From an uncultured Eubacteriales bacterium (GTDB taxonomy: Bacteria; Bacillota; Clostridia; Christensenellales; Borkfalkiaceae): DNA of 6,350 nucleotides. Of this stretch, positions 1 to 6,226 are shown in pieces. How positions within the stretch are numbered: position 1 is the first letter of the stretch; each line of letters opens with the position of its first letter. The stretch covers positions 1 through 6,350 of the forward strand of contig USOJ01000070.1 of assembly GCA_900556195.1 (NCBI GenBank), written 5' to 3'. A program made the position numbers and the translations under genes. The notes under the pieces are model-generated. The model saw only the letters and a program-made list of their open reading frames with translations. It was not told the DNA's origin and made no database searches.

Positions 1-205
1 GGACAACGCGAGAAAGGATGCCGAAAAATTCGCCAAAGCGTTCGGTTGTCCGCTTTATACGAGCGGGGAATTCACGCTCGAAGAATTGGCTCTTAAAGAC
101 GAGTGTAAGACCTTGGCGGTTACCGACGAGGCTCTTGCAAAGGCGATTATATCCGTTGCGGAAGAATACGGGCTTAAACTTTTATCGGGAGGCAAGAAAG
201 GGTAA
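1..205 (+). CDS. ylxQ: L7Ae/L30e-family K-turn RNA-binding protein (YlxQ-like), 3' end only
   Basis: The frame is open from the window edge (first full codon at 2) to TAA at 203-205 and gives the last 67 residues of a protein of usually about 100 aa. The start lies outside the window. The visible part fits the C-terminal half of the bacterial L7Ae-like protein encoded before infB in Firmicutes. It has an Asp-Asn-Ala-Arg-Lys stretch where the family has D-x-S-x-N-T-x-K-K, a Cys-Pro segment, then T-L-E-E-L-A (residues 25-30 of the fragment) and the conserved A-V-T-D-E strand and helix (39-43), with a basic G-G-K-K-G tail. Family members bind kink-turn RNA and are thought to act at the ribosome; that is family knowledge. 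The stop is 1 nt from the infB start, so the two genes are co-transcribed and probably translationally coupled. Placement before infB strengthens a call that the fragment alone supports only moderately. Confidence 0.75.
   Translation, partial: DNARKDAEKFAKAFGCPLYTSGEFTLEELALKDECKTLAVTDEALAKAIISVAEEYGLKLLSGGKKG
195..202 (+). promoter_or_regulatory. Shine-Dalgarno that fixes the infB start
   Basis: AGAAAGGG lies inside the end of the upstream gene, with 4 nt between it and the ATG at 207. A second purine run, GGGAGG at 187-192, is 14 nt from that ATG, which is too far to be the main site. The infB frame stays open upstream to an ATG at 18, but that stretch lies inside the upstream gene and encodes no IF2-like sequence, so 207 is the supported start. 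Confidence 0.65.
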
Positions 206-206
206 T

Positions 207-3047
207 ATGGTAGAAAAGAAAGAAGACATCTTAAAAAATCTTAAAAAAATCAATTCGTTGAACGGTTCGTCGATGGCGGGACTCAAAGCCAAAGTCGATA
301 AATTGAAAGCCGATATTCTGGCAATCAACAAAAAAGCCAACGCGAAAGAAAGACAGATAAGAACCGACAGAGAAAACGAGGAGAGAATAAGACTCGAAAA
401 ACTTCGCGTCGAAGAATTGCTCGCGGCAGAGGCTCAAAAGGCTGCCGAAGCGGAAATTCCTACGGTGGAAGAGTTACCCCCCGTCGAAGTTGCCGAAACT
501 ACCGTCGAGGTAAAAGAGGAAGTCGTCGAAGTAAAAGAAAAGCCCGCTAAAAAGTCCAAAAAGACGAAAGAAGCGAAAGCGGAAGAACCGAAACCCGAAA
601 CGACGCCCGAAGTCAAAGCGGAGTCCGTAAAAGAAGAAATAAAAACGGAAGCCGTTCCCGAAGAGAAGCCCGAAGAAAAACCGGTAGAAAAGGAAGCGGT
701 TAAAGAAGAAAAGCCGATAGACCCTGCGGAAGCGGCGAGACTTGAAAAGGAAAGGCGCACGAAAGCGATCGAAGAAGCGAAAGCAAGGGCTTTGGCAGAA
801 GCGAGGGCTAAAATTCTCGAACAGAAGAAAAAAGAAGCGATCGCGAGAGGCGAAGACCCGAATCTCGTAAAACTTCCGAGTCAACAGCCGAGAGTTTACG
901 AACCTAAAAACGATCGCAGACCGCTCGGCGCGAACGGTCCAAGACCCGTAAGAAGAGAGTATATTCCCGGCGATCAGAGAAGACCCGCGGGAACTCGCAC
1001 GACAGGCGCGGCGGGATCTGCCGCAGGCAGACCGCAAAGACCTTTCGGCGCGGGCGGAACAGGTAAAAAACCCGTCGAAGTTACGTTTATACCCAAAGAT
1101 ACGGGTAAGTCTTTCGGTAACAAAAAGAAAGGCGGCGACAGAGGTTTCGACGATAAGAAGGCTATCAATAAAAAATCTCTTATCAAAACGCAGGTAAGCG
1201 TAGAAGATTTCGACGAAAACAAGAGCGGTTACAGAAAACTTCGTACTAAAAAAGACAAAAAGCAAGAAGTCGTTCAAACCGTAAAAATCGAAAAAGCGGT
1301 TATCAACAAAGAGTTGATACCTATAAAAGAACTTTCCGAAAAGATCGGTATTTCGGCTATCGAAATAACCAAAAAACTCTTCAAAGAAGGTATAATGAAG
1401 ACGATCAACGATTCGGTCGATTACGACACCGCCGGCGTTATTGCGGCGGATCTCGGCATCGAGCTCGAATTGAAACTCGATAAGACGGCGGAAGACGTTC
1501 TTAACGAAGCGTTCGACGTTAAAGACGACGAAAGCAATCTCGTTAAAAGACCGCCCGTCGTTACGGTTATGGGGCACGTCGACCACGGTAAAACTTCGCT
1601 TCTCGATAAAATCAGAAGCGCAAACGTTACCGCGACTGAAGCGGGCGGTATAACCCAGCATATCGGCGCGTATACGGTTACCGTAAACGGCGAAAAGATT
1701 ACGTTCCTCGACACTCCCGGACACGCGGCTTTCACCGCCATGAGAGCGAGAGGAGCGCAGATCACCGATATAGCGGTTATAGTTATAGCGGCAGACGACG
1801 GCATAATGCCGCAGACGATCGAAGCGATACACCACGCGCAGGCGGCAGGCGTTTCCATAATAGTTGCGGCAAACAAAATGGATAAACCGCAGGCTAATAT
1901 CGAAAGAGTAAAACAACAACTTGCCGATCAGTCCGTACTCGTCGAAGAATGGGGCGGCGACGTCGCGCTCGTTCCGGTATCCGCAAAGACCGGAGAAGGA
2001 ATCGATAACCTGCTCGAAACGATTCTTTTGACTGCCGACGTGAAAGAACTCAAAGCCAACCCCGACAGAATGGCGAAAGGCGCGATTATCGAAGCCAAAC
2101 TCGACAAAGGTAAAGGGCCTGTCGCTACGGTGCTTATTCAGAACGGTACTCTTCATACGGGCGACAATCTCGTTGCGGGTACGATAACGGGCAGAGTAAG
2201 GGCAATGATAGACGACAAGGGCAGAACAGTCAAAGAGGCAGGCCCTTCCACTCCCGTTTCCATACTCGGTCTCGAAGAAGTTCCGAATGCGGGCGATTTG
2301 CTCTTTGCTGTAGAACAAGACAAACTTTCTAAACTCGTAGCGCAGGAAAGAAAGAACAAAGAACGCGAAGACATGATCAAGCAATCGCAAAAGATTACGC
2401 TCGACGATTTGTTCTCCAAGATTTCCGACGGCAACCTGAAAGCGCTTAACATAGTTATCAAAGCCGACGTTCAAGGCTCGGTTGAGGCGGTTAAACAATC
2501 GCTCGTCGAACTTTCGAACGAAGAAGTTAAAGTCAACGTTCTTCACGCCGCGGTAGGCGCAATAAACGAATCCGACGTAATACTTGCCGATTCGTCCAAC
2601 GCGATTATTATCGGCTTCAACGTAAGACCCGATTCCAATGCAAAAACGCTTGCGGAAAGGTCAAAAGTCGACGTAAGACTGTACAGAATAATCTACGAAG
2701 CAATCGACGACGTAAAGAACGCAATGAAAGGGCTTATCGCTCCCAAGGTACAGGAAATTTACATGGGTAAAGCCGAGGTTCGTCAAACGTTCAAGATTAC
2801 GGGCGTCGGCATGGTTGCGGGCTGCTACGTTACGGACGGAAAGATTATAAGAAACGGAAAACTTCGTATCTATCGTAACGACGTTATGATTTGCGAAGGG
2901 AACGTAAACCAATTGAAGAGATTCAAGGACGACGTAAAAGAAGTTTCACAAGGGTTCGAGTGCGGTATCTCGATAGAGAATTTCAACGATATTCAGATCG
3001 GAGATTTCATCGAAAGTTATCTTATCGAAGTTAAGCCCGTAGTTTAA
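207..3047 (+). CDS. infB: Translation initiation factor IF-2
   Basis: IF2 is the GTPase that brings initiator fMet-tRNA to the 30S subunit and promotes 50S joining. The gene encodes 946 aa. Residues 1-80 are a charged helical start. Residues 95-215 are very rich in Lys, Glu and Pro, with three E-E-K-P units at 152-170. Residues 235-315 are Gly/Arg/Pro-rich. One IF2_N fold is recognisable at about 369-420 (E-L-I-P-I-K-E-L-S). The G domain starts near 450, with G1 GHVDHGKT at 456-463, a GGITQHIGAY switch I, DTPGH at 502-506, NKMD at 556-559 and SAK at 592-594. Domain II, the linker helix and domains III and IV (including IKADVQGSVEA and GFNVRPD) follow to the C-terminus. All GTPase motifs are intact. 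I see no second IF2_N copy near residue 1, where many IF2 proteins have one. The stop is TAA, followed by the only sizeable gap in the operon. Confidence 0.98.
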   Translation: MVEKKEDILKNLKKINSLNGSSMAGLKAKVDKLKADILAINKKANAKERQIRTDRENEERIRLEKLRVEELLAAEAQKAAEAEIPTVEELPPVEVAETTVEVKEEVVEVKEKPAKKSKKTKEAKAEEPKPETTPEVKAESVKEEIKTEAVPEEKPEEKPVEKEAVKEEKPIDPAEAARLEKERRTKAIEEAKARALAEARAKILEQKKKEAIARGEDPNLVKLPSQQPRVYEPKNDRRPLGANGPRPVRREYIPGDQRRPAGTRTTGAAGSAAGRPQRPFGAGGTGKKPVEVTFIPKDTGKSFGNKKKGGDRGFDDKKAINKKSLIKTQVSVEDFDENKSGYRKLRTKKDKKQEVVQTVKIEKAVINKELIPIKELSEKIGISAIEITKKLFKEGIMKTINDSVDYDTAGVIAADLGIELELKLDKTAEDVLNEAFDVKDDESNLVKRPPVVTVMGHVDHGKTSLLDKIRSANVTATEAGGITQHIGAYTVTVNGEKITFLDTPGHAAFTAMRARGAQITDIAVIVIAADDGIMPQTIEAIHHAQAAGVSIIVAANKMDKPQANIERVKQQLADQSVLVEEWGGDVALVPVSAKTGEGIDNLLETILLTADVKELKANPDRMAKGAIIEAKLDKGKGPVATVLIQNGTLHTGDNLVAGTITGRVRAMIDDKGRTVKEAGPSTPVSILGLEEVPNAGDLLFAVEQDKLSKLVAQERKNKEREDMIKQSQKITLDDLFSKISDGNLKALNIVIKADVQGSVEAVKQSLVELSNEEVKVNVLHAAVGAINESDVILADSSNAIIIGFNVRPDSNAKTLAERSKVDVRLYRIIYEAIDDVKNAMKGLIAPKVQEIYMGKAEVRQTFKITGVGMVAGCYVTDGKIIRNGKLRIYRNDVMICEGNVNQLKRFKDDVKEVSQGFECGISIENFNDIQIGDFIESYLIEVKPVV
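657..716 (+). repeat. Low-complexity E-E-K-P coding repeats in the IF2 linker
   Basis: Residues 151-170 of IF2 hold E-E-K-P three times (152-155, 156-159, 167-170), plus a related V-E-K unit. They sit inside a longer purine-rich Lys/Glu/Pro tract from about 504 to 716. Such linkers are typically disordered and vary in length between relatives. The repeat is imperfect at DNA level, so it looks like protein composition bias rather than a true tandem DNA repeat. Confidence 0.6.
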
Positions 3048-3069
3048 TTATTTTAACGGACAAGAATAA

Positions 3070-3075
3070 TATAAT
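3070..3075 (+). promoter_or_regulatory. Candidate -10 box of an internal promoter before rbfA
   Basis: A perfect TATAAT hexamer lies 22 nt after the infB stop codon. At the usual 16-18 nt spacing, the upstream sequence (around 3046-3053) is only AT-rich and matches TTGACA poorly. There is no TG extended -10. A start site would fall at about 3081-3083, giving an 80-nt leader for rbfA. The area is AT-rich, so a chance match is quite possible. Confidence 0.3.
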
Positions 3076-3076
3076 T

Positions 3077-3116
3077 CGGGGTTACTGCGAAAGTCGAAAA
3101 TTTTGCGGCGACCCCG
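3077..3116 (+). other. Long imperfect hairpin in the infB-rbfA spacer
   Basis: Bases 3077-3088 pair with 3105-3116: CGGGGT against ACCCCG, then a T-G wobble, one A-C mismatch, C-G, a T-G wobble, G-C and C-G. The stem can continue inward (3089-3092 with 3101-3104), leaving an 8-nt loop at 3093-3100. Only three T residues follow the stem (3117-3119) before GCG, so it is a poor intrinsic terminator. It could be a weak attenuator, an RNA processing site or an mRNA-stabilising element. The pairing is seen directly; the role is unknown. Confidence 0.55.
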
Positions 3117-3131
3117 TTTGCGATATTAAAA

Positions 3132-3157
3132 TCCCGTCGCTTCGGCGAACGAAGGAG
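3132..3157 (+). promoter_or_regulatory. C(UUCG)G hairpin abutting the rbfA Shine-Dalgarno
   Basis: Bases 3137-3140 (TCGC) pair with 3145-3148 (GCGA) around a TTCG loop at 3141-3144, closed by C-G, which is the extra-stable UUCG tetraloop. With A3149 bulged, C3135-G3151 and G3136-C3150 add two pairs. The Shine-Dalgarno AAGGAG is at 3152-3157, 5 nt before the ATG at 3163, so it touches the foot of the stem. With A3152 and A3153 bulged, TCC at 3132-3134 could pair with GGA at 3154-3156 and partly mask the site. The Shine-Dalgarno itself is strong; the masking is inference. Confidence 0.55.
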
Positions 3158-3162
3158 TTACT

Positions 3163-3534
3163 ATGAATATAAAAAGAGAAAAAAGACTCAACAGCGAATT
3201 TCAGCGCGAAATATATTCCATTCTGAAATATAAGGTCAAAAACCCCGAACTTACCGAGATGTTCAGCATTTCGGAAGTCGAAATAACCAACGACTTGAAA
3301 TACGCCAAAGTTTTCGTATCGGTCTTTTCTGCCGACGAAAACAAGAAGAAGGCCACTTTTAAGGCGATATGCGATTCGGCTAAATTCGTGCGAACGGAAC
3401 TTAGCAAAGTTATGCGTATTCGTACCGTTCCCGAATTAAGGTTTTTGGTTGACACTTCTGAAGAATACGGCAACAAAATCGACGCGATTTTAAGCGGCAT
3501 TACTTACAATACGGAGAACGACGATGAAAATTGA
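3163..3534 (+). CDS. rbfA: 30S ribosome-binding factor RbfA
   Basis: RbfA binds the immature 30S subunit near the 5' end of 16S rRNA and helps its late maturation. The 123-aa protein is normal for the family and has the single type II KH-like fold. The N-terminus M-N-I-K-R-E-K-R-L-N matches the basic start helix. I-S-E-V-E-I-T-N-D-L-K-Y-A-K-V-F-V-S-V (36-54) is the conserved S-x-V-x-x-S-x-D-L-x-x-A-x-V-x-V strand pair. M-R-I-R-T-V-P-E-L-R-F (84-94) followed by D-T-S (97-99) is the family hallmark. The kink that replaces the KH GxxG loop is usually A-x-G; here the aligned residues are S72-A73-K74, an unusual substitution. The tail is acidic (N-D-D-E-N). The start has a strong AAGGAG 5 nt upstream. 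Its end overlaps nrnA by 11 nt. No ylxP lies between infB and rbfA, unlike in Bacillus. Confidence 0.95.
   Translation: MNIKREKRLNSEFQREIYSILKYKVKNPELTEMFSISEVEITNDLKYAKVFVSVFSADENKKKATFKAICDSAKFVRTELSKVMRIRTVPELRFLVDTSEEYGNKIDAILSGITYNTENDDEN
3513..3516 (+). promoter_or_regulatory. Shine-Dalgarno of nrnA inside rbfA
   Basis: GGAG, 7 nt before the ATG at 3524, lies within the last codons of rbfA. It supports the start that gives the 11-nt overlap and a typical NrnA N-terminus. Confidence 0.6.
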
Positions 3535-4477
3535 CGATTTTTGTCGTACGCTGTATTCGTTCGACAGTTACCTGATATTTTGTCATACCCGCCCGGATGG
3601 AGATACGATAGGTTCGGCTCTCGCGCTTAAGGCTGCGCTTATAAAATCGGGAAAAGTCGCGGATATAGTTTGCTCGTCGCCCGTGCCCGAGAAATTTAAT
3701 ATTTTTCCGGATGCTAGAGAAATACTTTCGGTCGACGAAGTAAAACGCGAATATTCGGCGCACGTCGCCGTAGATTGTGCTACGCCGGGCATGATAGCCG
3801 ACGCGTATCCGCTATTCGTAAAATCAAAAAACACATTTAACGTCGACCACCATATTTCAAACGAAAATTATGCAAAGCATAATCTCGTTATAGATTCGGC
3901 AGCAAATTGCGAAAACGTCTACAACGCGATAATCGGTTTGCATATAGAAATCGATAAGACGATTGCCGAAAGAATTCTGCTCGGTATATCGACCGATACG
4001 GGCAATTTTATGCACAGCAACGTAACTTCGAAAACGCTCGAAGTTGCTTCGAAACTCGTCGCTTGCGGCGGGGATTTGCACAAGATAGCCTACGCTATGT
4101 TCAAAAGTCAGCCGAAAGCGAGAGCGGAACTCTTTGCAAAGGTAATTTCGGGCATGAGATTTTTTGTCGACGGCAAGATATCGATAATTACGATTATGCG
4201 TAAAGACCTTGCGGAATTTAACGCCACGCAGGATTTGACCGAAGGTTTTATCGATTATCCGCTTTCGGTCGACGGCGTCGAAGTTGCGGTGTCTATACTT
4301 GAAAATAAAGACAACTCGTACAAAATAAGTTTGAGAAGTAAAGGTAAGGTCAACGTAAACGAAGTCGCCTCCGCTTTCGGCGGTGGCGGTCATATACTCG
4401 CAAGCGGATGTATGATTTCGGGCTTTTACGAAGACGTTAAAGATAAGATAATTCGGGAGATAGGGTTTCAGTTGTAA
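3524..4477 (+). CDS. nrnA: DHH-DHHA1 phosphoesterase, NrnA-like nanoRNase/pAp phosphatase
   Basis: NrnA enzymes degrade RNA of 2-5 nucleotides and remove the 3' phosphate of pAp; they are cytosolic and use Mn2+. The 317-aa product has the usual family length and all DHH metal motifs: H21-T-R-P-D25-G-D27 (motif I), V-D84 in VAVDCA (II), D108-H109-H110 (III, the name-giving motif) and D158 in GISTDTGNF (IV). The C-terminal DHHA1 substrate domain ends with A-F-G-G-G-G-H (284-290) and A-S-G-C. No membrane segment or GGDEF or PAS domain is present, so it is the stand-alone NrnA form, not the membrane-bound GdpP form. It lies between rbfA and truB, a common place in clostridia. It overlaps rbfA by 11 nt and shares one base with truB. 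The family assignment is firm; the exact substrate is inferred from the family. Confidence 0.93.
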   Translation: MKIDDFCRTLYSFDSYLIFCHTRPDGDTIGSALALKAALIKSGKVADIVCSSPVPEKFNIFPDAREILSVDEVKREYSAHVAVDCATPGMIADAYPLFVKSKNTFNVDHHISNENYAKHNLVIDSAANCENVYNAIIGLHIEIDKTIAERILLGISTDTGNFMHSNVTSKTLEVASKLVACGGDLHKIAYAMFKSQPKARAELFAKVISGMRFFVDGKISIITIMRKDLAEFNATQDLTEGFIDYPLSVDGVEVAVSILENKDNSYKISLRSKGKVNVNEVASAFGGGGHILASGCMISGFYEDVKDKIIREIGFQL

Positions 4478-5343
4478 TGAACGGATTTCTTAATTTATAT
4501 AAACCCAAAGGCGTAAGTTCGGCTTATGTTCTTAACGCCGTCAAGCGAGCGGTAAAAGGCGAAACCGTCGGACACATGGGAACGCTCGATCCGCTTGCGA
4601 GCGGAGTATTGCCCGTGGCGATAGGCAAGTCTACGAGGTTATTCGATTATTTGCTTGATAAAAAGAAAGAGTACGTTGCGACTATCGCTTTCGGCTATTC
4701 TACCGATACGTACGACCTCGAGGGTAAAATCGTAGAAAGAAGAGACGTCTTACCGAACGAAGAAACAGTAAAAGAAGCGTGTATGAAACTTGTCGGCGAG
4801 ATTATGCAGATTCCGCCCGCATTTTCGGCAAAATGCGTAAACGCGAAAAGAAGTTACGAATTAGCCAGAAAGGGGCAGGCTGTCGATCTTCCGCCGAAAA
4901 AAATTACGATATACTCGATTGACGTTACAGAGAAGATTTCAGCCGAAGAATACAGAATAAAAATAGTTTGCGGCGGGGGAACTTATATACGGTCGATAGC
5001 GAGAGATTTAGGTGTTCTTTGCGGTACGTGCGCGACCATGACCGCGCTCGAAAGAACGGCTTCGGGACCTTTCAGAATCGAAAACAGCATTACAGCCGAC
5101 GAATTCAAATCTTCGACGTATAAATCCGCGCTTTTAACGCCTCCCGACGAAGTAATCGATTATCCCGTGATAAATCTTACCGAAAAACAGACCGAAAGAT
5201 TATATAACGGTTTGTACGACGATTACGATTATCCCGACGGGATATATCGCGTATATTCGCCGACTGCCTTTTACGGCGTAGGCGAAGTAAGGGGCGGGAA
5301 GATTAAAGTAAAGGCTTATTTAAGAGATAATGAAGATATATAG
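4477..5343 (+). CDS. truB: tRNA pseudouridine(55) synthase TruB
   Basis: TruB converts U55 in the T loop of nearly all tRNAs to pseudouridine and also acts as a tRNA chaperone. The 288-aa protein starts with G-F-L-N-L-Y-K-P-K-G-V-S-S, the standard TruB opening. The catalytic motif G-H-M-G-T-L-D-P-L-A-S-G-V-L spans 32-45, with D38 the nucleophile. K-E-Y-V-A-T (64-69), P-P-A-F-S-A (113-118) and S-Y-E-L-A-R (126-131) follow, then G-G-G-T-Y-I-R-S-I-A-R-D-L-G (166-179). The C-terminal part, about 225-288, looks like the short PUA-like domain of Firmicutes TruB. The start is in TAATG, where the nrnA stop and the truB start share an A. The nearest purine runs are AGGG at 4462-4465 and GGGAG at 4455-4459, both farther than ideal, so translation probably relies on coupling to nrnA. 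Confidence 0.97.
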   Translation: MNGFLNLYKPKGVSSAYVLNAVKRAVKGETVGHMGTLDPLASGVLPVAIGKSTRLFDYLLDKKKEYVATIAFGYSTDTYDLEGKIVERRDVLPNEETVKEACMKLVGEIMQIPPAFSAKCVNAKRSYELARKGQAVDLPPKKITIYSIDVTEKISAEEYRIKIVCGGGTYIRSIARDLGVLCGTCATMTALERTASGPFRIENSITADEFKSSTYKSALLTPPDEVIDYPVINLTEKQTERLYNGLYDDYDYPDGIYRVYSPTAFYGVGEVRGGKIKVKAYLRDNEDI

Positions 5344-6226
5344 TTATTACGATAAGACAGACGGCGATTTCGTCGTCATACTCGGTTTTTTCGACTGTAT
5401 TCATATCGGACACGCCGCTTTGATAGAAAAGGGCGTAAATATTGCCGAAAACCTCAAAATTACCCCCGTAGTATTCACTTATTCAAATAATCCTGCGGAA
5501 GTTCTGGGTAAATCCGTCGGGCAGGTTCTGACATATAAAGAACGGCTCGTAAAACTTGAAAAACATTTAATAAATGCAGTTATTTCCTGTAATTTTGATA
5601 TGTTTTACGCCACGCATAGCGGTGAAAAGTTTTTGAATAAACTCTTTGAAAACTTCTCCGTAAAAGCCGTGGTTTGCGGTTACGACTATACTTACGGTAA
5701 AAACGCTTCGTGCAACGCCGAAGACTTAAAACGTTACTGCGAAATGAGAAAAATTCCTTGTTATATTCAGAAAGAGATAAAATCTGACGGGCGGAGAGTT
5801 TCAACTACGCTTATCAAGGAATATCTATCCGTCGGGGATATTAAGAATGCAAACATGTTGCTCGGCGAGCCTTATTTCGTAATCGGAACGGTCGTTCGCG
5901 GCAGGCAAGACGGCAGAAAGATAGGCTTCCCGACAGCGAACGTATTGTTCCCGAAAGATAAATTTCAGATAAAAAAGGGCGTATATAAAACGAGAGTTAG
6001 GGTTCAAGGCAAAGAATACAAAGCGATAACCAACTACGGCTCGCAACCGACGTTTAACGAAGATTCAATCGTTCTCGAAAGTCATATCAAAGGTTTCGAC
6101 CGGGATATTTACGGTGAAGAAATAACCGTTGTTTTCGACGATTATATCAGGGATATTGTCAGGTTTTACGACACGGGCAATCTCGTGAAACAATTAAAAA
6201 AAGACATGGAGTGTTTAGATGATTAA
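5330..6226 (+). CDS. ribF: Bifunctional riboflavin kinase / FAD synthetase
   Basis: RibF phosphorylates riboflavin to FMN and adenylates FMN to FAD. The 298-aa product has the N-terminal nucleotidyltransferase domain, with G-F-F-D-C-I-H-I-G-H (19-28, HIGH at 25-28), G-Y-D-Y-T-Y-G-K (117-124) and V-S-T-T-L-I-K (157-163), followed by G-D-I-K-N-A-N-M-L-L-G. The C-terminal flavokinase domain has G-R-Q-D-G-R-K-I-G-F-P-T-A-N (191-204), G-V-Y (217-219), N-Y-G-S-Q-P-T-F (235-242), the expected catalytic E250 in V-L-E-S-H and D-I-Y-G (259-262). In the ISSTxxR-type motif, Lys163 takes the place of the usual Arg. The gene overlaps truB by 14 nt. No other ATG, GTG or TTG in frame fits the N-terminus, so the overlap is real. 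The Shine-Dalgarno is weak (AAGAG at 5322-5326, only 3 nt away), which suggests coupling. No FMN riboswitch precedes it. Confidence 0.97.
   Translation: MKIYSYYDKTDGDFVVILGFFDCIHIGHAALIEKGVNIAENLKITPVVFTYSNNPAEVLGKSVGQVLTYKERLVKLEKHLINAVISCNFDMFYATHSGEKFLNKLFENFSVKAVVCGYDYTYGKNASCNAEDLKRYCEMRKIPCYIQKEIKSDGRRVSTTLIKEYLSVGDIKNANMLLGEPYFVIGTVVRGRQDGRKIGFPTANVLFPKDKFQIKKGVYKTRVRVQGKEYKAITNYGSQPTFNEDSIVLESHIKGFDRDIYGEEITVVFDDYIRDIVRFYDTGNLVKQLKKDMECLDD
6208..6211 (+). promoter_or_regulatory. Shine-Dalgarno of the endonuclease IV-like gene inside ribF
   Basis: GGAG, 7 nt before the ATG at 6219, is embedded in the last ribF codons. It supports the 8-nt overlap start of the next gene. Confidence 0.6.

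Noticed and set aside
18..206. Upstream in-frame extension of infB to an ATG at 18
   Set aside because: The stretch lies entirely within the conserved L7Ae-like gene in another frame, and its product is Arg-rich and unlike IF2. The ATG at 207 has a proper Shine-Dalgarno and a plausible IF2 N-terminus.
434..760. Minus-strand Ser/Phe-rich frame opposite the IF2 linker
   Set aside because: It is a shadow of the Glu/Lys-rich repeats, whose complement reads as TTC and TCT codons. It has no ribosome binding site or domain.
1381..1398. Internal infB start (short IF2 form) at the ATG near 1395
   Set aside because: The ATG lies inside the conserved IF2_N domain and follows no good Shine-Dalgarno, so the sequence does not support a second start.
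474..2546. A 690-codon open frame on the minus strand inside infB
   Set aside because: It is antisense to a fully conserved IF2. Its product is Phe/Arg-rich with no recognisable domain, and it arises because infB rarely uses TTA, CTA and TCA in that phase.
3077..3120. Rho-independent terminator after infB
   Set aside because: The stem is strong, but only three T residues follow before GCG. The downstream genes are clearly part of the same operon, so a full terminator is unlikely.
3048..3162. Small protein gene or known riboswitch in the infB-rbfA spacer
   Set aside because: There is no ATG-led frame of useful length before rbfA, and I recognise no conserved core of a T-box, FMN, SAM or ribosomal-protein leader.
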